A stretch of 6,498 bases of DNA from an uncultured Oribacterium sp. (lineage in GTDB: Bacteria > Bacillota > Clostridia > Lachnospirales > Lachnospiraceae): assembly GCA_934279105.1 (NCBI GenBank), contig CAKQWR010000111.1:1-6498 (forward strand), written 5' to 3'. Of the stretch, positions 1 to 5,273 are shown one piece after another. Positions within the stretch are counted from its first letter, which is position 1. Every line of letters begins with the position of its first letter. The position numbers and the translations under genes were made by a program. The notes under the pieces were generated by a model that was not told where the DNA came from, did no database searches, and saw nothing but the letters and a program-made list of their open reading frames with translations.

Positions 1-26
1 GCCTCTAAAGCTCCGTAAAGCATCAT
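1..26 (-). CDS. Start of a gene, possibly a ROK-family sugar kinase (fructokinase-like), cut by the window edge
   Basis: Only eight complete codons are present (MMLYGALE, then the first two bases GC of an Ala codon). The start is well supported: an AGGAGG ribosome binding site at 34-39 sits seven bases before the ATG at 24-26. A second in-frame ATG follows at 21-23 and could be the true first codon. The peptide MLYGALEA resembles the start of bacterial ROK-family fructokinases, where a similar beta strand leads into the phosphate-binding loop AGGTK. That loop would lie just outside the window, so the assignment rests on memory of the family start and on very few residues. The gene is co-directional with the hydrolase but separated from it by 159 bases with a hairpin and a possible promoter, so it is probably a separate transcription unit. 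Confidence 0.4.
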
Positions 27-33
27 TTCATAT

Positions 34-39
34 CCTCCT
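34..39 (-). promoter_or_regulatory. Ribosome binding site of the truncated minus-strand gene
   Basis: The minus strand reads AGGAGG here, a full match to the anti-Shine-Dalgarno core, seven bases before ATG 24-26. This spacing is the main evidence that a real gene begins at the window edge. An ATG inside the spacer region (minus-strand ATGAAATGA) is immediately followed by a stop and is not a start. Confidence 0.75.
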
Positions 40-44
40 GTTGG

Positions 45-60
45 ATGGGACAGTCCCCAT
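45..60. promoter_or_regulatory. Small palindrome in the leader of the edge gene, possible operator
   Basis: The plus strand reads ATGGGACAGTCCCCAT. The outer arms ATGGG and CCCAT are perfect complements around a six-base centre; an alternative register pairs GGGAC with GTCCC around one base. It lies between the candidate -10 box (78-83) and the ribosome binding site (34-39), where a repressor could bind or a small hairpin could form. Short palindromes occur by chance, so this is a weak call. Confidence 0.25.
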
Positions 61-77
61 TACGAAATTCTTAAGAT

Positions 78-106
78 ATTGTAAAACATGAATGCGTGAA
101 GGAAAA
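78..106 (-). promoter_or_regulatory. Candidate promoter for the edge gene
   Basis: On the minus strand a good -10 box TACAAT (78-83) is preceded at 17 bases by a poor -35 match, TTTTCC (101-106). Transcription would start near 71 and give a leader of about 45 bases. The -10 box is five of six to consensus and the -35 is weak, so an activator or another start is possible. Confidence 0.35.
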
Positions 107-122
107 GCAGAGAATACACAAT

Positions 123-147
123 GTACCCTCTTTAAAAAAGAGGGTAC
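123..147. terminator. Perfect 11-bp hairpin after the hydrolase gene; terminator-like but without a U-tract
   Basis: GTACCCTCTTT (123-133) pairs perfectly with AAAGAGGGTAC (137-147) around a three-base loop, so the innermost A-T pairs probably open into a larger loop. It lies 38 bases past the hydrolase stop codon, where a terminator for the minus-strand operon is expected. Neither strand has a run of T directly after the stem: minus continues ATTGTG and plus continues GGAGAA. It may therefore act as an mRNA 3'-end stabiliser, a weak terminator, or a protein-binding palindrome. Confidence 0.5.
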
Positions 148-185
148 GGAGAAAGGGGGATTCAAACAGTAATGTGTAGTCTGCT

Positions 186-1007
186 TTATAAATACCGGAT
201 GAAGAAGTTCTGCGCAGCCTGTACGCGTTCCTTCTCACCGGCCTCGTGGGCGAAGCCCGGGAGGATGGTCAGCTCCGTATGGACGCCGTGCTCCTGGAAG
301 TTCTTCTGCAGGCTCTTCATACGGGCTACACGGTTATCGCCGTACGGGGAGTCGCCGATAAACTTGTTATCGAGCTCGCCGACACTGATGAGGACGGGTA
401 CCTTCTTTACGGCTTCGAGGTCGACATCATAACCGAAGTAATCCTTGAAATCACGGACACCCCAGAAGTAGTCCTCGTCGGGATTCAGGAAGGTCGGACG
501 GCCAGGTGCACCGATGGAGCAGGCCTTCAGACGATCCGGGTGAGCGAACAGGAAGCGATTTACGAACTGTCCGCCACCGGAGTGTCCGAACATGAAGAAC
601 TGATCGGTGTGAACGCCCGGATAGCGCTTCGCCATATCCTCGATCATATCGAGGAGGATCAGATCGTAGCGGATGCCGTCGCAGGAGAGGAGCTTATAGC
701 TGTTGAAGTCGTCGCGCTGAATGAGACCGCCCGGGAACATCGGCGCGAGCACCGCCATGTGATACTTGTCCGCGAGCTCCTTTGCCTGTTTGATATACTC
801 TTCAATCGCACAGCCGGTTCCGTGAATAATGACCATGAGAGAGTAGTCGTGCTCTGCTTCATCGTAGTAGCAGTCCGGGAGATGCACCCAGTAGTGGAAG
901 CGCTGATCGGTCGGGCAGTGCCAGAGCATATTTAAGTAAGCATTGCCGAACAGATTTTTCTGCTGTTCGAGCGTAAGATTCGATGCCAATGGATTCTGAT
1001 TTGCCAT
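186..1007 (-). CDS. Alpha/beta-hydrolase, putative esterase
   Basis: The 273-residue protein has the landmarks of a serine alpha/beta-hydrolase. A strand leading to HGTG (62-65) forms the oxyanion-hole region, the nucleophile elbow is GHSGGG (141-146, Ser143), the likely acid is Asp213 in GELDN, and the catalytic His is His254 in PGFAHEAGE. There is no signal peptide or membrane segment, so it should act in the cytoplasm on a soluble substrate. The layout recalls the PHB-depolymerase/feruloyl-esterase-like branch, but the substrate cannot be read from the sequence. A GGAGG ribosome binding site sits six bases before the ATG. Only 15 bases separate it from the transporter stop codon, so the two genes are almost certainly co-transcribed. 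The pairing suggests that an imported ester or acyl conjugate is cleaved inside the cell (inference). Broader alternatives are a dienelactone-hydrolase-like or acyl-peptidase-like enzyme. Confidence 0.85.
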   Translation of the reverse strand: MANQNPLASNLTLEQQKNLFGNAYLNMLWHCPTDQRFHYWVHLPDCYYDEAEHDYSLMVIIHGTGCAIEEYIKQAKELADKYHMAVLAPMFPGGLIQRDDFNSYKLLSCDGIRYDLILLDMIEDMAKRYPGVHTDQFFMFGHSGGGQFVNRFLFAHPDRLKACSIGAPGRPTFLNPDEDYFWGVRDFKDYFGYDVDLEAVKKVPVLISVGELDNKFIGDSPYGDNRVARMKSLQKNFQEHGVHTELTILPGFAHEAGEKERVQAAQNFFIRYL

Positions 1008-1022
1008 ACTGTACCTCCAGGA

Positions 1023-2327
1023 TTACAGGAATTTACCGAAGACGAAGCTTGCAACGACGAGCATGATGGCACCACCGATTCTGGAAGAAATCTGAGCATA
1101 AGACATCAGCTCCATGCGGTGTGCGGCACCGAGGCACTGTACGTCGCCGGCACCACCGCCGTTCGCCATACAGAGTCCGGCCGTCAGCATTGCCTCAACC
1201 GGATAGAAGTGAAGCAGCTTACCGACGATGAAGGTTCCGATCATCGCACCGATGACGGTCGCCATGATGATGACGATATACGCCGGATTCGTGAAGACCT
1301 TTGCGTAGTCCGTGAGGTTCGTACCGATACCGACCGTGATCATCAGCGGGAAGGACATATACTTTACGAAGAACTGCTGCATGCCCTTCGCACCGGCCTT
1401 GACATTTTCCGGCAGGATGTTCGTCATGTTCAGAATCGCCATCAGAATGACCATGAACGCGAAGGTGTGAATGCTGAAGCCGAGGTTTGCGTGGTTGATG
1501 ATGGAAATCTCCTTGGCGTAGAGGTTTGCCACATTGAAGCATACGACGCCGAGTGCGAGACCGGTTGCGTAGTCGGCTGCGGTCGGCTTTACCTCGCTTG
1601 CCTTCGTGGTGACATTTTCTTCACCAGCCATCAGCTGACCATTACCCGTCAGGGATGGCTTGATCTGGCCGAGCTTGTTCAGCAGAGCAGACATGAAAAC
1701 GGCGCAGAGATTGCCGATGCTGATGATCGCAAAGGCAGATGCATACCAGGAGGAAGCGTCCCCGCCAGTGGCGGCTGCCCACATCTTACTCATCGGCGTG
1801 ATGCCGGCACCATTACCACCACCCATCACCGGGATTGCGTAGGTGGCGATCGCTTCGATGGCACCGACACCGGTGATGGCACCGACGAGTCCGGCCAGAC
1901 CGAGTGCACCGGCGATACCAGCGACGATCGTCGGGATAAAGCCGGCGAAGGACTTGATGAGCATCTTACGATCGACCGAGAGTACGGAGCCGGTGATCAG
2001 GACGAGAATGTAGAGATCAAGGAAACCGGTGGAGCCGTTGAAGGTATTGAGGGCTTCCATCGAGCCTTCACCGATCAGGTGGAAGGTGTTCATCGCACCG
2101 GCCACGAGGCAGGAGAAGAGCATGCCGCCGCCGAACCAGGTCTTCCAGACCGGGATATGATCGCCGACCCAGCCGAGCAGGGTGCCGATGATCATCGCGA
2201 AGGCGAGTGCGCCGACCATGTTGGTCAGCATCCAGTCGTTCGCTGCCATCACCATCATCAGTACACTGAATATAAGGTACATCCACAGAGGGAACCCAAG
2301 GATCTTCGTTTCTTTTAACGTATTCAC
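1023..2327 (-). CDS. 2-hydroxycarboxylate transporter family protein (CitS/CimH/MaeN-like symporter)
   Basis: This 434-residue, strongly hydrophobic protein has many membrane spans and two glycine-rich re-entrant-loop motifs typical of the 2HCT family: GGGNGAG (169-175) and NGGGAGD (389-395). The C-terminal stretch AAHRMELMSYAQISSRIGGA closely resembles the CitS/CimH signature. Arg416 in SRIGG corresponds to the substrate-carboxylate-binding Arg described for CitP. Family members couple Na+ or H+ to uptake of citrate, malate or lactate, or exchange them; which one applies here is not decidable. Length matches the family (about 440). I start it at GTG 2325-2327, seven bases after a GGGAGG ribosome binding site. 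An in-frame TTG at 2340-2342 overlaps that site and is unlikely to be used. It is the first gene of an operon with the hydrolase, and has its own promoter and a LysR-type regulator gene upstream. Confidence 0.9.
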   Translation of the reverse strand: MNTLKETKILGFPLWMYLIFSVLMMVMAANDWMLTNMVGALAFAMIIGTLLGWVGDHIPVWKTWFGGGMLFSCLVAGAMNTFHLIGEGSMEALNTFNGSTGFLDLYILVLITGSVLSVDRKMLIKSFAGFIPTIVAGIAGALGLAGLVGAITGVGAIEAIATYAIPVMGGGNGAGITPMSKMWAAATGGDASSWYASAFAIISIGNLCAVFMSALLNKLGQIKPSLTGNGQLMAGEENVTTKASEVKPTAADYATGLALGVVCFNVANLYAKEISIINHANLGFSIHTFAFMVILMAILNMTNILPENVKAGAKGMQQFFVKYMSFPLMITVGIGTNLTDYAKVFTNPAYIVIIMATVIGAMIGTFIVGKLLHFYPVEAMLTAGLCMANGGGAGDVQCLGAAHRMELMSYAQISSRIGGAIMLVVASFVFGKFL

Positions 2328-2334
2328 AGTAAAT

Positions 2335-2340
2335 CCTCCC
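2335..2340 (-). promoter_or_regulatory. Ribosome binding site that fixes the transporter start at GTG 2325-2327
   Basis: The minus strand reads GGGAGG, then the seven-base spacer ATTTACT, then GTG. The longer reading from TTG 2340-2342 would translate the Shine-Dalgarno sequence itself as Gly-Gly and would lack its own site, so the GTG start is preferred. Confidence 0.8.
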
Positions 2341-2373
2341 AAAGAGTGAAACAGATTTTTAAAGCACTTTCAA

Positions 2374-2383
2374 TTACCGGTAA
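2374..2383. promoter_or_regulatory. 10-bp perfect palindrome in the transporter leader
   Basis: TTACCGGTAA is a perfect palindrome lying just downstream of the predicted transcription start of the transporter operon (about +7 to +16). This is a usual place for a repressor operator, but there is no second copy in the window to support it. Confidence 0.25.
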
Positions 2384-2396
2384 ATTTGATAAACGG

Positions 2397-2426
2397 ATTG
2401 TAGAATAAACAGGCACGATTGTGCAA
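2397..2426 (-). promoter_or_regulatory. Promoter of the transporter/hydrolase operon
   Basis: On the minus strand, -35 TTGCAC (2421-2426) and -10 TACAAT (2397-2402) are separated by 18 bases. Transcription would begin near 2390, giving a leader of about 60 bases before the GTG. The site lies between the regulator's terminator and the transporter, so the operon can be expressed independently of the regulator gene. Confidence 0.6.
2413..2424. promoter_or_regulatory. Dyad overlapping the -35 box, candidate regulator binding site
   Basis: GCACGATTGTGC is an inverted repeat with GCAC/GTGC arms and a four-base centre. It overlaps most of the -35 box of the transporter operon. The gene for a LysR-type regulator lies immediately upstream, and such proteins bind dyads near the -35 of their targets, so it is a candidate operator. 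The arms are short and the canonical T-N11-A pattern is not exact. Confidence 0.35.
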
Positions 2427-2486
2427 GATTGCGGCGATGGCGATTCTTCTTTTGGACGATAACCATCTGGAATGGACAGAGTGCCA

Positions 2487-2543
2487 TAAAACAGAAAAAG
2501 AAGCATTCGTCCTGTTCTGCGATTTGAACGACGAATGCTTCTT
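2487..2543 (-). terminator. Rho-independent terminator of the LysR-type regulator gene
   Basis: A perfect 14-bp stem pairs 2498-2511 (AAGAAGCATTCGTC) with 2530-2543. A further GTTC/GAAC pairing (2514-2517 with 2526-2529) lies inside the loop. On the minus strand the hairpin is followed by TTTCTGTTTTAT, and it starts 31 bases after the regulator stop codon. The plus side also has CCTTTTT after the stem, so it could stop transcription from both directions. It separates the regulator transcript from the transporter operon. Confidence 0.8.
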
Positions 2544-2574
2544 CCTTTTTCGTTATGAACCCGATTCCGAAATG

Positions 2575-3507
2575 TTATCGATTTTTTGCAGATGCACTGA
2601 TCATATAGCGCCAGACGAGTTCTGCAGATGGAGACAGACTGCGCCCCTTCTTTCGGGCGACGATGACGTAGCGATACAGAGGCTCGCCTTTGATCGTGCC
2701 ATAGACGACCGGACTTTCAGCTGTTAATGAGTTACGAATCGTCGCGTGTGGCAACAGAACGATGCCGCAGCCACTGCAGGCAACGCGATAGCGCGTATCG
2801 ACATAATCAATGCGCTGCGGATGGATCGGTGTGATGTGATATTTCCTGAAAAAGGAATTTTCAGCATCGTATAGGCCTTGGCCCGGTGTCGCCAGAAGAT
2901 AGCGAAGCGTCGGATTACGGAAACGGCTGATGTCGATCTCAACCGGATGCTCGAGTGAATTACCAGAGATGTCGAGGCCCTCCAGAATCGGAGATTCCTG
3001 CGGAATCACAAATACGAGCGGATCCTCCTGTACCGGCATGTATTCGATATTATCAGAATGTACCGGTTCGGTGTAGATGGCTAAATCAACGGATTCGTTC
3101 TCCAGATCGTCTTCACACTGCTGGGAGTTGCGATTTAGGAAATCGAGCTGTATTGACGGATGGGCCAGCATGAACGGCGCCGCCTGTGCACCTGCATAGG
3201 CACCACCACGATGTGTCGTGGCGATCAGCACCGGCTCGGACGGCAGATGGTTGAACTGGCGAAGGTTGCCCATCATTTCGTCTTCCAGCTGTACATAGCG
3301 ACGCGCAAAATCGAGAAAAATCTCCCCCTGCGGTGTCACACTGATCGGACTATGCGTACGATCAAACGGTGCAAAGCCCAGCTCCTTCTCGAGCTTGTTC
3401 AGCTGTTTGGTGAGTGCCGGCTGCGAGATAAACAGACGCTTCGCCGCTTGGGTGATATTTCGGCATTTTTCTACCTCGAGCACATAATGGAAAATGCTTG
3501 TATCCAT
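2575..3507 (-). CDS. LysR-family transcriptional regulator
   Basis: The 310-residue protein begins with the classic LysR winged helix-turn-helix. Residues 17-50 read NITQAAKRLFISQPALTKQLNKLEKELGFAPFDR with the usual A-A-x-L-x-x-S-Q-P/S-x-x-S/T pattern, followed by the wing TPQGEIFLDFARR. Residues from about 92 onwards form the substrate-binding-type effector domain, ending with the typical VACSGCGIVLLP strand-turn (242-253). A GGAGG ribosome binding site precedes the ATG. LysR proteins are usually activators responding to a small metabolite, often an intermediate of the pathway they control. The next genes downstream are a 2-hydroxycarboxylate transporter and a hydrolase, so that operon is the likely target (inference from position). 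Unlike many LysR genes it is not divergent from its presumed target but lies upstream on the same strand, with a terminator in between. Confidence 0.92.
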   Translation of the reverse strand: MDTSIFHYVLEVEKCRNITQAAKRLFISQPALTKQLNKLEKELGFAPFDRTHSPISVTPQGEIFLDFARRYVQLEDEMMGNLRQFNHLPSEPVLIATTHRGGAYAGAQAAPFMLAHPSIQLDFLNRNSQQCEDDLENESVDLAIYTEPVHSDNIEYMPVQEDPLVFVIPQESPILEGLDISGNSLEHPVEIDISRFRNPTLRYLLATPGQGLYDAENSFFRKYHITPIHPQRIDYVDTRYRVACSGCGIVLLPHATIRNSLTAESPVVYGTIKGEPLYRYVIVARKKGRSLSPSAELVWRYMISASAKNR

Positions 3508-3537
3508 GGAAACCTCCGGAATCGATGTCTTAGCAAT

Positions 3538-3565
3538 AGTATATCAGAAGCGGAGCGAAAATTAA
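3538..3565 (-). promoter_or_regulatory. Promoter of the LysR-type regulator, extended -10 type
   Basis: On the minus strand the -10 box TATACT (3538-3543) is preceded by TGA, giving an extended -10. A weak -35 box TTAATT (3560-3565) lies 16 bases upstream. The leader to the ATG would be about 25 bases. Confidence 0.55.
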
Positions 3566-3575
3566 TTGGAATTTT
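3558..3575. promoter_or_regulatory. Inverted repeat over the regulator's -35 box, possible autoregulatory site
   Basis: AAAATT (3558-3563) and AATTTT (3570-3575) are perfect complementary arms six bases apart, covering the -35 region of the LysR-type gene. LysR proteins commonly repress their own promoter from such AT-rich dyads. The AT-rich composition makes a chance match plausible. Confidence 0.3.
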
Positions 3576-3672
3576 GAGTGCGGAAGCCGTTGCGTCCGCG
3601 AAGTTATGATGGTTTGGGCGCCAGCATTGGACTGCATAACCCGGTCGGTAAGTTCAAATATGGAATTCAAAT

Positions 3673-3701
3673 AAAAAAAGAGAGTCGATGGAGACTCTCT
3701 T
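3673..3701 (-). terminator. Rho-independent terminator of the cyclophilin gene
   Basis: A perfect 9-bp stem AAGAGAGTC/GACTCTCTT (3678-3686 with 3693-3701) encloses a six-base loop. On the minus strand it runs into seven consecutive T (3673-3679, two of them in the stem). It lies 32 bases beyond the cyclophilin stop codon. The stem plus U-tract is a textbook intrinsic terminator for the leftward transcript. Confidence 0.85.
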
Positions 3702-3733
3702 AAATGAAAGATTATGAAAATACGCTTCGAGAT

Positions 3734-4219
3734 TTACTCTTCGACGGTAACCTTCGTCATGGTGACAGCGACTACCGGAGCATCCTGCCAGCCGGTCGGG
3801 GTGGAAGCGATGCGGTCAACCTCATCCATGCCGTCGATGACCTTGCCGAAGGCAGCGTACTGACCATCGAGGTAGGATGCATCTGCATGCATGATGAAGA
3901 ACTGAGAACCAGCAGAGTCCGGATCCATCGCACGCGCCATGGAAATCACACCACGCTTGTGCTGAAGATCGTTCTTCACACCGTTGGAGGAGAACTCACC
4001 CTTGATGTTCCAGCCCGGGCCGCCGGTACCGTTGCCCTCCGGATCACCGCCCTGGATCATGAAACCAGGAATGATGCGGTGGAAGGTCAGACCATCATAG
4101 AAGCCCTGCTTTACGAGCTTGACGAAATTCTCTACCGTGATCGGCGCGATCTCAGGATACAGCTCGAGCTTGATATCCTTGTCGTCGTCCATATGAATCG
4201 TTACGATTGGATTAGCCAT
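3734..4219 (-). CDS. Cyclophilin-type peptidyl-prolyl cis-trans isomerase
   Basis: The 161-residue protein is a complete single-domain cyclophilin, which catalyses cis-trans isomerisation of X-Pro bonds during protein folding. The active-site signature is intact: FHR (46-48, with the catalytic Arg48), PGFMIQGGD (51-59), GNGTGGPG, SMAR (93-96) and SQFFI (105-109). The position matching human CypA Trp121 is Tyr116 (YLDGQYAAFG); bacterial cyclophilins often lack that Trp and then bind cyclosporin poorly. No signal peptide or lipobox is present, so it is cytoplasmic. An AGAGG ribosome binding site lies nine bases before the ATG. The gene is monocistronic, with its own promoter and terminator, and is divergent from the S1-domain gene. 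ppiB is the common symbol for bacterial members, but orthology cannot be proven here. Confidence 0.95.
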   Translation of the reverse strand: MANPIVTIHMDDDKDIKLELYPEIAPITVENFVKLVKQGFYDGLTFHRIIPGFMIQGGDPEGNGTGGPGWNIKGEFSSNGVKNDLQHKRGVISMARAMDPDSAGSQFFIMHADASYLDGQYAAFGKVIDGMDEVDRIASTPTGWQDAPVVAVTMTKVTVEE

Positions 4220-4255
4220 AATTGAAAACCTCTTTTCATTGATTTATCACTATGG

Positions 4256-4284
4256 ATTCTACCAGTAAAACGAAGGCAGAACAA
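4256..4284 (-). promoter_or_regulatory. Promoter of the cyclophilin gene
   Basis: On the minus strand TTGTTC (4279-4284) and TAGAAT (4256-4261) are 17 bases apart, the optimal spacing, with five of six matches in the -10 box. Transcription would start near 4249, leaving a leader of about 30 bases. Confidence 0.55.
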
Positions 4285-4379
4285 TAGATAAGCATAAGAA
4301 TATTCGTAATCATAGGAAAAGAAGTTACGAGTGAACTGTAACCCGGAAACGAATCACCATGTATTTTCACTGCTCCATC

Positions 4380-4409
4380 TTGTGGGCAGGATGCCATTTG
4401 TGGTATATT
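4380..4409 (+). promoter_or_regulatory. Promoter of the S1-domain gene, extended -10 type
   Basis: A -35 TTGTGG (4380-4385) and a -10 TATATT (4404-4409) are 18 bases apart. The bases TGG directly before the -10 box form an extended -10. Transcription would begin near 4416, about 48 bases before the chosen ATG. Because this promoter lies downstream of an in-frame ATG at 4359, the longer reading of the gene is very unlikely. Confidence 0.6.
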
Positions 4410-4446
4410 ATATCGAGTGAGCCTTTGGGGCACGCATTATTAAGAA

Positions 4447-4453
4447 AAAGAGG
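4447..4453 (+). promoter_or_regulatory. Ribosome binding site supporting the S1-domain start at 4464
   Basis: AAAGAGG lies ten bases before ATG 4464-4466. The spacing is slightly long, but this is the only Shine-Dalgarno-like sequence near the start of the conserved protein, so it decides for 4464 over the upstream ATG at 4359. Confidence 0.55.
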
Positions 4454-4463
4454 TACCATAGAC

Positions 4464-5222
4464 ATGGCAGACGAGATCAAGATCGAGGAAGCAAAGGAAG
4501 AGAAGATTCCTTCCATGGATGATTTTAAGGAGGAGCTTGAGGCATCTTTTAAGCAGCATGCAAATGCAAAGCGTGTTGACTTAAGTAAGTGGGAGAAGAT
4601 TCTTGATGACTTCCAGAACAAGACCAGCTTCGAGGTTGAAGTAAATGAAGCTGTAAAGAGCGGTGTGACCGCAAACGTGGATGGACTGAGAGCATTTATC
4701 CCGGCATCGAAGCTTTCACTTGGCTTTGTTAAGGAAGAGGAGCTGAAGGACTGGGTAGGCAAGAAGCTGAATGTTCGTGTTATCACTGCTGAGCCAGAGA
4801 ACAACAAGCTGGTTCTTTCTGCACGTGATGTTCTCCGTGATGAGCAGGAGAAGGTAAAGGCAGAGAAGGCAGCTGCAATCCAGACAGGTCTCGTAACCGA
4901 GGGCAAGGTTGAGACTGTGAAGGACTATGGTGCTTTTATCGATCTCGGAGATGGCGTAACCGGTCTTCTTCATGTTTCCCAGATTTCCAACAAGAGAGTG
5001 AAGTCTCCGGCAGATGTGCTGAAGGAAGGTCAGACCGTAAAGGTTCAGGTCATCGGTGTGAAAGATGGCAAGATTTCTCTTTCTATGAAGGCACTCGAGG
5101 CTGAGAAGCAGGAGCGTAAGGAGAGACAGGAGCGCGAGGATTTCCGTGCAAATTACAAGGAGTCCGGCGCAGCAACCTCTTCCTTCGCAGAGATCATGAA
5201 GAAGAGTGGCATCAAGTTCTGA
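4464..5222 (+). CDS. S1 RNA-binding domain protein (short ribosomal-S1-like protein)
   Basis: The 252-residue protein contains two S1-type OB folds. The first (about 53-122) is divergent but retains VDGLRAFIPASKLS and a closing KLVLSARD. The second (about 143-211) is canonical: TEGKVETVKDYGAFIDLGDGVTGLLHVSQIS, then KVQVIGVKDGKISLSMKAL. A charged N-terminal segment (1-50), a charged linker between the domains and a Lys/Glu/Arg-rich helix after domain two (211-232) complete it. E. coli S1 has six such domains (about 557 residues); short forms like this are common in Clostridia and are often annotated as 30S ribosomal protein S1. It probably binds mRNA or the ribosome, but a true S1 role in translation initiation is not shown. 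Compared with its neighbours the gene is AT-richer and uses more T-ending codons such as GTT and CTT, consistent with a well-expressed housekeeping gene. An upstream in-frame ATG at 4359 is rejected because the promoter lies inside that extension. Confidence 0.88.
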   Translation: MADEIKIEEAKEEKIPSMDDFKEELEASFKQHANAKRVDLSKWEKILDDFQNKTSFEVEVNEAVKSGVTANVDGLRAFIPASKLSLGFVKEEELKDWVGKKLNVRVITAEPENNKLVLSARDVLRDEQEKVKAEKAAAIQTGLVTEGKVETVKDYGAFIDLGDGVTGLLHVSQISNKRVKSPADVLKEGQTVKVQVIGVKDGKISLSMKALEAEKQERKERQEREDFRANYKESGAATSSFAEIMKKSGIKF

Positions 5223-5273
5223 TTGTACGGATGCTTTGATTTATTCATCAGTCACGTATATATAAGTTGACAG

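Noticed and set aside
246..935. 229-codon open frame on the plus strand
   Set aside because: Antisense shadow of the hydrolase, which carries an intact catalytic triad; the plus frame lacks a ribosome binding site and any motif.
1119..2318. 399-codon open frame on the plus strand
   Set aside because: Antisense shadow of the transporter gene; its translation is rich in His, Asp, Glu and Arg with no fold-like pattern, while the minus strand encodes a convincing membrane transporter.
3580..3599. GCGGA/TCCGC hairpin upstream of the LysR-type gene
   Set aside because: Five base pairs with a ten-base loop, upstream of the predicted promoter and without a tail; no clear role.
3160..3609. 149-codon open frame on the plus strand
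   Set aside because: Overlaps the start and promoter of the LysR-type gene in antisense and has no recognisable features.
3704..4225. 173-codon open frame on the plus strand
   Set aside because: Antisense to the cyclophilin gene with its complete active-site signature; it begins directly beside the cyclophilin terminator.
4324..4342. GTTAC/GTAAC inverted repeat in the divergent intergenic region
   Set aside because: Only five base pairs with a nine-base loop, not placed over either promoter box; likely chance.
4359..4463. Upstream in-frame ATG giving a 35-residue N-terminal extension of the S1-domain protein
   Set aside because: The extension contains the likely promoter (-35 at 4380, extended -10 at 4404), has no ribosome binding site, and is rich in Cys/Trp/His unlike the charged protein.
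5235..5262. TTTGAT and TATATA 16 bases apart as a promoter before the fold-back element
   Set aside because: The -35 match is poor and the TATATA lies in a simple TA run just after the S1-domain stop; too weak to annotate, though read-through into the element cannot be excluded.
5267..5272. Perfect -35-like TTGACA in the intergenic region
   Set aside because: At 16-18 bases downstream there is only the GC-rich GGAGGGC arm, so no -10 box accompanies it.
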